Positions 11,501 to 23,262 of a stretch of DNA of 64,000 nucleotides are shown here, one piece after another. The notes beneath the pieces were generated by a model. It searched no databases and was not told where the DNA came from. It saw nothing but the letters and a program-made list of their open reading frames with translations. The translations under genes and the position numbers were made by a program. This DNA comes from Sphagnum magellanicum (Eukaryota; Streptophyta; Sphagnopsida; Sphagnales; Sphagnaceae), in assembly GCA_021904315.1 (NCBI GenBank), contig CM038912.1, positions 11,867,061 through 11,931,060 on the forward strand, given 5' to 3'. Position 1 is the stretch's first letter. Each line of letters begins with the position of its first letter.

Positions 11501-14500
11501 ATCAAGGGTTCATTCCTGTCTCTGTGATTGCCAATTTTAACAGGGTAAGTATGCTGCAAACCTACCTTGTTGATTTAAGATCCTTTTTCTCTCTATGACT
11601 TCTGCTTAGCGCTAGGAGAGGGTTGCTTAACCTAGAGACAAAACTTTTAACCTTTTGTCAGAATGGGCATTACCTGAAAAAATATTGGTAGTGCTGGAGT
11701 TCACCTGATCAGAAACATTCAAGGGAGTTGTCCATGACATAGTGTGTAGGACTGTCTGTTGTATGCTGAATCTATGTTAATTAGTGCCTGTATCAAGGAG
11801 GGGTCAGCTCAGAAATGAAGGAATTACCTGCAGGTGCGCATGCTGACAGAGGATCAGACTGTCATTCTTGATGCTCTTCGAAATTCCAGTGTGGTTGAAT
11901 TACAGGTATGGCTGAAAGCAGACATAAAGGCATGTTAGCTCCTGAAGCTGACATTGATTGTGTGGACAGTCATGATGAAATGAGGCATTAGCAATCTGGA
12001 TTAGGGTCATTGGCTTCTTACAAAAGCAAAGAAGAGGGGAAGAAGAGATTATTGAGCACATAGCCTGAACATTTGCTTATTATTTGTGAAGCAGTTCTGG
12101 CTGAACCTGATTGTGTTGGTTTATGGACGCTATTGACCCTCCCCTGTGACTCTGAGCTGCTGAATTCACTGGGGATGTCATGCTAGCTGGTCATTTGCAT
12201 GCTTTGTTGCCATTGAAGGTCACTAAAGGTGCATGTGACTGTTACCATTGTCCAAACTGCTCATCATCCCTTTGTTTGTTCTTTAGGTTGGGATCCTTTA
12301 TCTCTTGCCCACTGATATGGTGTAGGACCTGAGATCTCTATAACCTTATCATAGGGACATTTCTCAATTCTGTTCAGATTGAATAGTATAAGTTCTAATT
12401 ATTATGGGTGAATAATTAACAATTTGTGGAGCATTGTAGTCCTGAATATTGTTTTTGTATTCCTCTGGCCACATTGTATAGTTCGCAGCCTAAATCCTGC
12501 ATTTCACAGGGGCCAATTGTAGTTGTGATGTCCACCAGACAAGTTTTGCATTATTTGTGATGCCTGTAACGAAGCTTGCAATCTCTGGAACTGGATCCAC
12601 TGTTGTTGGGAATGGCAGTTGTGGTCTTTCCTGAGCAGTTGTGAACTTTCTGTTGGCAAGAGCACATATGAATACTTTTCCTTTGGAGTGGGAACTCAAT
12701 AATGAGCAGTTCCTGCTCTTCAGAGCGTATTGGCACTTATGGTTTAAATGTTTTATGTCAGGATTGAGCTTATTTAAGATTGTGTTTACTCTTATGTTAT
12801 ATGAGAGTACCTGATTTTCCATTGAGGTGCTCTGTCATAGGGTGAGAAGATGCGAAAGCGCCATGATTGGGTGAATTGGCTACTTCCAGCCATTTCAAGT
12901 CCATCTTCTACAGCTCCTTTGATGTCTTCTGTGGTAGTTCAAGGGGAGGAGGTTCGTAAACCAATTCCCGAGCTGGAGCAGCAATCCCTTGCAACAAGAA
13001 GTGTGAATGAAGATGGAGCTAGTGTGTCGGATAGCATTACATTCTCAGAGCATGAGAACAACCATTTGTTGAGAAGCAGGCTAAGTGAAGAAGAGACTCT
13101 GGTACCTGTTGAAGAAGATATGTCGGCAGTTGCTGATGGGTCCAGTGAAAGGGTCACATTTGTGACAGCTGAAGGTGAGTTCTGAAGATTCATGTGTTTG
13201 TTGGTTCACATGTAGTGGATACTGTTGCATGGTCACATTTTCATGCTTCACAGTTGGGTATTGTATTGTATTAGAGTTCCTGTTTGTTCCTTTTTGCTGT
13301 GTATGCTATGGAGAGCTGCTGGTGTGTTATCATTGCATTGAATCTGCTTAAACTGTATTCCAGGACCTAACAAAATAGATCTGGCCACAGAGGCTGAGAT
13401 GGCATGTCAATTTCAAGTGTTTGCAGATAGGCACTTAACTGAAGACAGCTGCCTGGAAGATGCAGCTGCTCTTGTGGGCAATGTGGCTCGTGCATCTCCT
13501 TGGGAATTTATGCAGGACTCTTTAGATTTTGGGGATGGCTTCCATGGTGCTTCAGAACATATTAGGGATGAAAAGAATGTTGGTCAACAAAGAGACAGCA
13601 AGGATTCAGGTCAAGAACTGCCCAGTGCAAGTACTGTGGCCAATGCAGATGCATCTGTTGGGACTAAAACCAAGTCTGCTGATGATGGAGACTGGTTGAC
13701 AGTTTCTTTGCATAATTCAAAGCAGCAGGTTTCACACAACAAAAGGGTTACCAGTTCATGCCTAGATGAGCGGAAGCCAGGGGGCCTGTCTGCTGCCTTT
13801 AAAGCTAAGGACAGTCATGATGAGCACACATTCCAGCTTGATGAAGAGCTTGAATCTGTGGGGCCATTGATGTCAAAAGGCCAACCCTTAAGCACCAAAA
13901 GGTTGATTCACACTTCATAAAGCAGTTCTTCTGTATTGACAATGCCAACAATTGAAAGTTGCCCCTACCCACTGGTTTCCTTCTTCTTATGTGTGTTTTC
14001 ACAATTAGGTGTCTATCCTCAAGGCAGTTATCAGCTTGGTTGTAGATGCAGTAGTAAATTGTCACTGGAATTCTGATCTTGCAATCTGGATTGAGCTTTA
14101 TACTCCTCTGCAGGCTCTCATACATTGTCTTCATCTATCATGTATGCTGCTTGCTTATAATGGCTTTCTGGAGCAAGTGTGGGTTGCAATTCTCTTGTTA
14201 TGGTGTAGTACTTTCTCTGTCACATAACTGTCACTTGGTCTCAGAGAGAGCTGCTGAGAAATTCAGTAGTTGCACATATGACCAGCAGTTTTGCATCATG
14301 TTGAGTTCTTATGTCTGATAGGAACTGTAGTCCATATGCGCTGGCACTAATAGTGTTGTACCTGTCACAGTCTTGAGGAGGATGAAGACTCAGACCTGAA
14401 TGATGTTGACTTGCAACGTTTGATGATTGTCACACAGGTATGAATGTTGCCACTGTGTACTGTTCACAGGTTTCTTGAAGGGAGATCAATGTGTTGAGAT

Positions 14501-17500
14501 TTTCTGTTGTGGGTGCAAATTTTCTTGCCATTTGGGAGGGATCTGTTTTGCCAGTTCCACAAAGCAAATATGTGCTTCTCAATTTGAGGTAGTTGTAGGT
14601 CTCTTTATGTGGTGCCAGCTCCTGAAGCCTTGTGTAATCCCTGTTATGTGTCACCATTTGTTTTGAAACAGGGTAGACAATCAATTCGAGGTGATCGAAA
14701 AGGACTGGACAGCCGAGATCATGGACAAAAGGGGATTTCGAGGGAGCTTGTCACTGTAATAAATGATGGCCTCTATTACTATGAGCAGGTATGGGAGTCA
14801 CTTCTGAGCTGCACAAGCTCCATATCTTTTGTGGCCTGCTGTTTCTGTCCATGCCATGTTTCTTTATTTGGTTAGCTATATCTTTTGACTTCTAGCCAAC
14901 ATGATGACAGAGTCTTCCTGTTGCTTCTGTAATGTGAAAAAACTTATGAAGCAGATTTTTGTATAATTGTTTTTTAATATACTATTATGTGCTCATCTAC
15001 ACCCACCATTGGGAGATACTGAAGTTAGTGGAGGGTAATGGTAGCTAGTCACTGCCATTTATGATGAAGGTGACAGTTTTATACTCTGTGAGTGGTACTC
15101 ACAAGGTTAAGGCCAAATCATTCTGGTTTTTTTTGTTTTGGTTGGTGTGGAACTGACATCATGATTACCTTCAATGCATTTATGTGGAGTTTCCTTGCAG
15201 TTATATAGATATGCCAATTTGTTTTGGCCTTTGTTGGACCCTTGCAGCTGAACTTCGTAGAGGTTGTAGAATGAGACCTGAACATAACTTTCTCAAAATC
15301 AAGAAAGTGTGCTTGGTAGATTTGCTTCCAAAGTATACCTCTCCAGCTGCCAGATACTTTTGTTACATTTATCCTCATATGTTCTTGTCTCAAAGTTCTC
15401 CTTCTATCTGATCTCTCTTTCCTTTCTTTCTTTGTACATATTTTTGTGGGGTTTTTCATTTTTGGGCTTTTCCCTTTGTATGTTCATCCTCCAGATTTTT
15501 TGGTCATCCTTGTCTTGAGCTAGTCAGCACCACAGTTATCCTGCGACTGTTGGTCTTGTGAGAGAAATTCAGTGCATTGTTTAATGTTGGACATTAACCT
15601 ACACCCATTGCTGCAAATTGATGGTGTCAAGTGGGGATATTATGGTAGGTGGTCGATGCCATACATACTGCTAGTAACATGCATACGGCAGTCACTGTCA
15701 TTCAAATTGCTCCTTGGTTCTGTCTTGTTGTGTAGTTTTCTTTTTCCTTTAGGGTGGGGTTTCCTCTTTTTTGTGCCTGCTAATGCTCACTGGTTTTTGG
15801 CATCTGAAATATTGATTACCTTATTATAGGATCATCACCCAATTCTTTTCCAGTTGTCTAAAATTGTAAGTATTGAGATGTACTTATGTATATATTTTGT
15901 TAGAAGGAAGCACAACTGCTTGTAACAAGGATATGTCATGGGGATGTACAGGAGTTGCAGAAGAGCAAGTCAAAGCACATCAGTGGAGGGCAGGAGGCTG
16001 CAAAACTGGGCAGTATTGAACATGGCACCAATGTAGGTGAAGGAGCTGGGCGTCCATCTGTGGGCAGCACTGGTACAGATGGCCAGGGGGCACTCAGGCC
16101 TCGGAGGAGCCAGCAGAAATTTTTTCATTTTCCGCAGCACCAACGCCTTTTCCCAAGTGAATCACGGGATGCAAGCCAGCGCACTAGGCTTAGTGCTGAG
16201 AGCCCTCCTGGTGACTCAGTGGGGTTTTTCTATGGTCTCACTCCTCCTGACAACCAGAGGTTTGTCTGTTTTTGCCTTTGTAGGATGCATGAGAGTTGGC
16301 CATGTCCATTTACTTCTCTTGCAAACAGGGAAACCAAGGTTTGCGACTTGTCGTTTCTGAGGAATTGCGTTAGGGATTCTTCAGAGCTTTTCCTTGTGTC
16401 ATCAGTAGAGTAGGGGTGTGTGTATGTTTATCGATGGGTTCTTGGGAATCGCGTTTCAGTTATGTTTGTGCAGAACAATTGTTTTCTTCTTCGCTTGCAT
16501 TGATTGATTGAGTAGCGCGCTTTTCTGCTGTTCCTTGGTCGAGCCTTTTGCAGGGCAAGAACGGTTTTTCTTTCTTTCTTTCTTTTCTTTTTCTCTTCCC
16601 TTGTCGAAGCCGTCACAGTCTCCGTAGCTCTGTAGTTTCCTGGGTTGTGTTTTGTGAAGACCTCAATTGACTGGTTCCATGACTGAGAAAGCTGTAGTTT
16701 TGAATGCTGTAGCGTAAACTAATTGTTGTCACTTGACATTGACTTTTGCAGCGCTGCGTTGTCATCATCAGTTGGATCTGTCTGCATGGGATCATCCCCC
16801 TATGGCACATCACCAATGAGCAGCTTCACCCCAGGCTGTAGCCCACCAGTTGGATCGGCACCAAAATCCTTTCCACATTTCCAACATCCAAGTCATGCAC
16901 TGCTTGAGGCCAATGGATTTAAGCAACAAAAGTATGTCTCCATCACCTGCATTTCTTCCATTGGCAGCATGGCCTACGAGAGTTGACTAGCTTCTTGTTG
17001 TTTTTGTGTCTCGATTTCTGCTCTAATTGGTACCATGTGGGACTTGTGGACTAATTTGTTCTCATGTATTTGCATCTTACCTGACTGATTTCTAGGATAT
17101 CTGGATCTCACACATAGATTTGATCATTGGCATGAGCTGCATGTTGACCTGTTGGCCCATACTTGGTGGATGCAGATATGCCAGATATTTTAAGCGCTGC
17201 TTGACAGAACGCAAGCATCTGGGCATTGGTTGCAGTGAGGTAAGGCTGCACTCTGTACTTTGCTACAGTTTCAAGGTTATTATGTCCTGTTCAGTTGAGG
17301 TCTCCCTTCTGTCGAAGGGTACATCTTAATTTTCCTTTATGACCTGATTATTGATGGGAACTACAGAATGCAGCCAGGAGAAATCCTACAGAATTATTTC
17401 CATAATATTCAGGATTACAATTTGTCCCCTCAAATTGTAAGCAAAGGTTCAGGCCATGTGCTCAATGATCCCTTCTTGTCTTCTTCTTTTCTTTTGTGAT

Positions 17501-20500
17501 TTGCTCATGCTCCTACCTCATATTTTAATGCTTCACTTATACCAACTATGTTTGTATGATTGCTATTAGCTCAAAGCACGAGTGATGTGCTTAACGGATA
17601 TGTTTAGGGTGCATTAGGGCTGCAAACATTACCCTCTATTTAGGCCTCTCTATGCGTAGATAAGAGTTTTGTTGCGTCATTGTCTCAACTCTTATGTAAA
17701 GATTTGAACTATCAGATCTGAAAACTAGAATGAAAGTTGTAGCGAGAACTGTTTTCCATAATTCCAACAATTATTATAAGTATTATTCTTTGGTTGGTTT
17801 AGAGGACAGCCCTGAACTTTAAATGTTTATGCTTGAAGTGTAAGGCCTGTAAGGATAATTCAAGGTCTTTGGAGTCTCCATATCTTCAAGGTAGCAGGAG
17901 TTTGAGATTTATCTTCCTTTGTTATAACTTATGTGGACCAGTATAGTAATAGTTTTCTTTTTGTTTGTAAAAAGCTCAGTTTTGTTTGAGCTTAGTTCTC
18001 CATTTGTTATGTATGTGGTTCCAAGTCTTGCGGAGTTGGAAATCCTTAAATTTCTTAGGGCAATGGGCAAGGAAACGCAATTTCCTTGGGATTCAAAGGG
18101 CAAAGAAATTGGAATTTCAAATTGCCCTAAGGATTTCCAATTTCAAGGGTTTTGAACAAGGGTTTACAATTCTAAGGGTTTTGAACAAGGATTTACAATT
18201 CTACGGGTTTTGCCCTTAGGGCAATTCCAATTTCAAAGGGCAAGAAAATTGGAATTTCTTAGGGCAATGGGCAAGGAAACCCAATTTCCACCTGGGTTCT
18301 AATTGCAATGTCTATTTAGCTAATTTCTATTTTTTTCTTATGAGTTTGATTTTTTGAAGAGTCTCTTGAAGATCAGCACCTGTCCTGTTGTGCTTTGTTA
18401 GTCCCTTGTTCATAGGTTTTTGGAAGATCTTTTTTGTTCCAGACTTTCAGACTTTGAGAGTTTTATGTACCTGGACAAAGACTCTTTTGGTGGCAGCATG
18501 TACCCAAAAACGTCTTGTAAGTTATATTGTACTTTGAAAAGCTTCTCTTGTATCTTCTTGGATCTAGCAGTGAAGCAAAGTTGTCAAGGTATATCCTGTA
18601 ATATCTCTGATAAAAGCTCTCAAACCAAAGTATGTAGGTATTGACATGATATGTATGACATATGTTCATTCCAAATATCTCTATTACTGCTATGCAGTTG
18701 GCCATTATCAATAGTCAGTTTTACAGGTTCTTGATGTTTTGTAGTTCTAAAGTTTTTTTTGTTTCTCAGATGGTCAGTCTTATCGTCCTTCAGGAGAATA
18801 TTCTAAAGATTCCATTAAAGGAGGACTAGAGGGTTGTTCAATAGAGAGGAATTTCTTTTTGAAAGTTCAGTGTTTGGAGTCTTTTGAATGATTTTGTACA
18901 GAGTCTTGTAAGTGGGGAGCTTTTTGAAGCCTACTTAGTCCTTGCTTTTTTTCCCCTGTTGTCTGTTGTTCTATGTTTTTTCTTTTTATTGTGTGTGGTT
19001 TAAAAATTTCTCTTCTTTTCTTCATGTTTTCCCCTCTGTGTTTCTGTGTTGTTATGTTAGTTGCTGGCCAGTATCATGTCCATTGCTTTTGGACCTCCAA
19101 CAGAAACTCAGTACAGAGGTCAGTGGTTACACTGGCCTATACCCACTGTATGGAGCTGATGAAGTCAGTGCATAGTTGTGATAGATAAGTTGCTATCGGA
19201 GATGTTCCTGCTGATGTTGTTCTTGACAAGTGAGAGACTGTCACTGTTGCTCATAGTGCAAGTGTGTGTATTTATTGTTTGGTTCTTTCTGTGGCTTCCT
19301 GAGGAAGTGTTAGCCTTGCTGTTTCTTCTTCATCGTGAGAATGGAGACTTCTCTATTCTTATGAAAGATACTTCATTTTAGTTTTGTCCCTTTTCTATTG
19401 TTCCTTCTTCCCAGTTGTGTAAGTCCTTATCAAGAAGTCTTTCTTTGACTAAAAGGAAAAGTCTAAACCTTGTTCCAGCTCGTAATTGTGAGCGGAGATT
19501 TCTTGATTCTCATGAGAGCTTTTATTGCTAACATGATTCCACATGGATTCAAATTTTCCTGAATCTGCCAAATGTGGTGTAGCCAGTAGTCAGTTTGAAT
19601 GGGTTCCTCTTTCTTTAGAGCTCAGAAGAGTTCTTCATACCATAAATAGCAAGGAAATGGAGAGTTTTACTCTTTCAAAGTTTCTTTTCAATGTTTCTAT
19701 GTCTGGGACCTGCAAAATGACTGTTCAATGGGTTTATAATTCCATGCAGGGGGCTTTCAGATCTCAAAGGAACATGCTCTTAAAGTTTTTCATGTTTCTC
19801 TCTTCTCTCCTTTTTCCTTTTTTGGTTCAATTTTTGTGTTTTCCTTCCCTTATGTTGCCTTTTCTGCTTTTCCCCCTTGGTATTTCCTTTTCTTTTGCTT
19901 TTGTTGAGCTTTCCAGCATTATCTTTTCTTTTGCTGCTGGTCTTGTGACCAAATCTTCTGAAACTCATGGCCAGGAGCTGATGAAGTGAGTTGGGATGAC
20001 TTTGTAGGTGGTCAATACCATTCATGGTGCTGTTGAAGGTCACAGAATATTTGTGAGGCTATCACTTGTTTCTTGTTTCTATGGTTTTTAGGTTTGGGGT
20101 GTGCTCATCTTAAATGTCTATGTTGTTGTTTTTGGGTCATCTCTCAATTCTATTCAGGTTGAATTTAATCATAAGGAATTCTGTACTTTTATATCTCTCT
20201 TCTTTTTACTTCAGTTGTGAGTAAGGAGAAGGTGTCAGTTTACATATTGCTCTCAGAGATATGGTAAGAACAACTCCCTTTGTAGTTGATGCTTTGTGTT
20301 ACAAGGCAAAGAAAGATTCTCCTCTCTGAGGTCAATGAGGAGACAATTATGAAATGTGCTTTCCAGCTTTTTGTGCACTTAACTTGTTTTAACAGAACAG
20401 GATGAACAGTACAATAGATTGACATGTTCTTTAGGTTGCTCTTCTTCCTAGTTGCTTGAACTTCACCTACCCTGTTTGGTTCCATTGACTGCATGGTCAT

Positions 20501-22271
20501 ATGGATGTTGGTTATGGAGGGACAACCGTTCAGTGCAGAATTCAGACACATTTGAGAGTAATTGCTAGGGCACTAAGCCATTAACTAACAGCACTTTAAA
20601 GAGGTCCGCCATGTTTTGAAAATGGTGTAATTTTTGTGTCATGCAGCCAATGTGTGAAATGCAAGAGTAATGTCAACCCTTCCTAGCTTGTTTGTGGACA
20701 TGAGATGGAAGTGGAGTCATCTGATATTTTGGGTGAAGTGCAAAGATTGTAAGTGTGGAAGTTATGTCCCCTGGGTTCTGGGGTCTGCAAAAGATGTCAA
20801 TCCTTCAACTCTCTGTATGCAGCTTTAAGGCAGCCTTCATCTATGAGTATCTATTGGTATGAAGTAGTTTTGTTGATTACCATTATTGCCAGTAATTTGA
20901 TCTGTTGATCATTCAACTGCAGTGGTTTGATGCACAAGCAATGGTTTATAGGATGCAGGTTTTCCTGTCAGAATCTAAATTGAAGCATGTGGAGAAGATG
21001 CTTGGAGGATTGCAGTTGTTCATATCTTTCAGGGATTCAGTGAAAAGGGGTTAATATGTTTGGCCAAAGCATTTATGCAGGAGATGAATACTTTATTTCG
21101 CTTTTGGTCTTACTTCTTGCGGACGAACTTCAATCGTTCCATGTATTTGGAGTTCTTGAAGCTTGCAAAGGAGGATGCTGCAGCTAATTACAACTATGGC
21201 ATGGAGTGCCTCTTCAGATTCTACAGGTTGGTTGGCTGTCTATATATCCTTCTGTACTGAGGAGTTGAGGTCATAGGGTACAGTCACAAGTTTGTATTGT
21301 TTACTTGGCTGCAAATTGTGGTAGTAGAAGTGTCATTGTGATGCAGTACCTTCCAGATTTGCTTGATCCTGTTAAAGAGTCAGGATACTCCTCTGCAGTA
21401 ACTTTTGTAATGATTTTGGGTTTGATTGTATCTGTAACCCGATTCTAGGGTATTTTATTGCCATGGTGTTTGTTTTGGGACTGGGATCAAGGGTCAAGAA
21501 AGTCAGTTGTGCCCTGGTTCTGCTCAGATTTTTTTGAGGCTGCAAATTAATTTTCTATGTATTAGACCTGATTTCCAGTGAGCAACAGGCTGCCACACAT
21601 GTCATGTTATAAGGAGTGAGCTTTAAGATGGGCATTTCATGATGGCAGTTATGGATTGGAGCAGAAGTTCAAGCAGGATATGTATGATGATTTTGAAAAA
21701 ATTACTTTGGACACTTACAAAAAAGGCAACCTGTATGGACTGGAGAAGTACTGGTACTACTTGGTCCTTATAACTGCATCCATGTGCAGGTTTAAAGTTA
21801 TAGCAGCAATCTTGTAGTCCATAAATGTTGTTGGAATGCACAATTTACAGTGATTTGAGTATGGGATCTTTGGGCAACAGTTTGGCTTGCCAAACTTCCC
21901 CACAGTCAAATTTTATCACAGGCAGCCCCACGGGTTCAAATGCATGGAGTCATGAGTTGCAGGTGAGCTGGTAGCATTTGCCTTTAGATTTCTTTCTTTG
22001 GATAATGAGTTCTTGCTCTGGCATCTCATAGTGGTGACAAATGGTCCAAATGTCCAGGGCTTTCCATCACTATCGAAGGGACAAGAATACAAAGCCGCTG
22101 AAGAAGCTCCCAGAGCTGGAGAGGCTTCTCAGAGAGGAGTTTTGCACAATGGATGATTTTCGGCAGGCCAAAGATAAGCTTGCTAAAGTAGCCAAGGAAA
22201 ATCAGTTGAAACAGGGTTCAGGTTCAAGTAATGATTGTGACACAGTGTCCCTATCTACCTCCAGTCTCTAA
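8582..22271 (+). CDS. LARP1: La-related protein 1 (LARP1), 15 coding exons
   Basis: LARP1 is a cytoplasmic RNA-binding protein that controls stability and translation of 5'-terminal oligopyrimidine mRNAs. Coding exons: 8582-9427, 9854-10373, 10637-10784, 11454-11544, 11834-11905, 12841-13174, 13364-13901, 14371-14437, 14672-14788, 15952-16259, 16752-16931, 17176-17239, 21081-21226, 21649-21753, 22058-22271. They sum to 3,750 nt and join in frame (1,249 aa). The N-terminal 280 residues are Ser/Ala/Pro-rich, with a (TCT)8 run coding Ser at 8,666-8,689, and end in [13 protein letters not shown] and [10 protein letters not shown], typical of plant LARP1. Exon 2 is Gly/Arg/Asn-rich. The La motif spans about residues 493-575 ([11 protein letters not shown] ... 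[11 protein letters not shown] ... [10 protein letters not shown]). DM15 repeats fill about 1,057-1,185 (FQHPSHALL ... [41 protein letters not shown]). ATG 8,582 follows GCAGCT and is the first in-frame ATG. The protein is longer than the Arabidopsis forms, mainly between La motif and DM15. The least certain junctions are exons 7-8 and 10-11. Confidence 0.93.
10785..11453 (+). other. GC-AG intron inside the La motif of LARP1
   Basis: Exon 3 ends TATTATTTCAG at 10,784 and the intron opens GCAAGT, not GT. The acceptor is TTTGCAG ending at 11,453. Joining AG to the C at 11,454 gives Ser and restores the invariant EYYFSMDNL stretch of the La motif. The nearest GT (10,789) would insert Arg-Gln or shift the frame. 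CAG|GCAAGT is the classic strong context of the minor GC-AG donor class. Confidence 0.85.
17240..21080 (+). other. LARP1 intron 12, 3.84 kb, interrupting the DM15 region
   Basis: This is by far the largest intron and separates the first DM15 repeat (ending CSE) from the second (starting EMNTLF). It is T-rich on the coding strand and holds no recognisable gene. It contains a nested inverted/direct repeat cluster at 18,038-18,290. Open frames such as 19,543-19,989 have no recognisable homology and look like chance. Confidence 0.8.
18038..18290. repeat. Nested direct and inverted repeat cluster in LARP1 intron 12
   Basis: Two 37-bp direct copies with one mismatch lie at 18,049-18,085 and 18,253-18,289; each runs from AATTTCTTAGGGCAATGGGC to ...CAATTTCC. 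Between them are inverted pieces: GGAAATCC...TTAGGGCAAT (from 18,038) against ATTGCCCTAAGGATTTCC (18,120-18,137), a near-palindrome TTGCCCTTAGGGCAA (about 18,210-18,224), several copies of GAAATTGGAATTTC or TTCCAATTTC, and a short tandem TTTTGAACAAGG(A/G)TTTACAATTCTA. The whole block could fold on itself. A small foldback transposon is one possible origin. Confidence 0.7.
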
Positions 22272-23036
22272 CTGGCACCATATGGTGGGCATCATGTGCT
22301 TCTTAGGCATTGCTTGCTACATGACTGTCATGTTGTGTCGTATAGAAAATAGTTCTTTTGGAAGTTGATGCAGATAGAAGTGTGCTGACAACAAAGTGTC
22401 ATCGGGAGAGAGGGCATATAACCCAGCCCATGGTGGGAATTGGGGGCCCCACCATTTGTGTAGAGTCAGGGATTTTTCTTTAACAATTTCATTGCAATGA
22501 GTGAAACTGTCTGAAGCAACTAAGTAATTTTGGTGATGAAGATGAAGAGACGTTTAGGTAGGATTGACCCCTATTCTGCTTTTACAATTGGGTGAGGAAG
22601 CTCTGGCTGCCACTAAGAAGCCAACGGTTTCTGCATGGTAAATCCAGATAGAATGGGAGGAATCCTAAGTAGCCTTGAAAGAGGCATTGATCAGGAACAC
22701 TAATTCTTTGACTGGAAAGAGAATGCTTGCTTGTGCTATGTTCAGAACGGTAGCTTGCAGATGTGGGTGGTGCTGTGTAAGTATATTTCATCCAGTACTA
22801 TGCTGTAAGGGCAGAATTTTGTTGGGTTTTGTACTTGTCACATTAGGTGTTTTTAAGCAGGCAGTTTTGACTTTGAAAACTGGCCCATTTATGAAGAGGC
22901 TGAGTATACATAATGCTAATCATGTGGAGTTTTCATGTATTCTTCTGGATGCAAACAGTTGCAAGGGACTTTGGTGGTAGACAATGTGTGGTTAGTGAAT
23001 AACTACTTGGTTAGTAGACAATGTGTGGTTAGTGAT
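22272..23036. other. LARP1 3' flank
   Basis: This stretch contains the 3' untranslated region, but no canonical AATAAA is seen close to the stop codon, so the transcript end is not placed. The direct repeat GTAGACAATGTGTGGTTAGTG occurs at about 22,976 and 23,014. Confidence 0.5.
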
Positions 23037-23216
23037 GGAGGGGGTTCTTATTCTCAACTTAAAACATATGTAGATCATGAGTTGTAGGAAGGGGAGGGTT
23101 CTTATCATTAACAAAACAGATGTAAATCATGAGGTTTCTGTAGGGGAGGGTTATTATCATGAACTCTAAACATTATGAAGATCATGAATTGTAGGAAGAG
23201 GAGGGTTTTTGCACCT
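23037..23216. repeat. Degenerate ~52-bp tandem repeat
   Basis: Three diverged units share GGGAGGGTT(C/A)TTAT...A(A)CA..ATG(T/A)A(G/A)ATCATGA(G/A)..TGTAGGAAG. They start at about 23,037, 23,093 and 23,144, with a fragment at about 23,199. No coding role is apparent. Confidence 0.6.
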
Positions 23217-23235
23217 ACAAACAAGTATCTGTGAT

Positions 23236-23262
23236 TACCCCTCCTCTTTTCTAGGAGGGGTA
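23236..23262. other. Perfect 10-bp stem, 7-nt loop hairpin
   Basis: TACCCCTCCT (23,236-23,245), loop CTTTTCT, then AGGAGGGGTA (23,253-23,262). It lies just after the tandem repeat downstream of LARP1. Function is unknown. It is too short for a microRNA precursor. Confidence 0.6.

Noticed and set aside
19543..19989. A 148-codon frame in LARP1 intron 12.
   Set aside because: It is Phe/Leu/Ser-rich from T-rich intron sequence, shows no domain, and is bypassed by the in-frame junction of exons 12 and 13.
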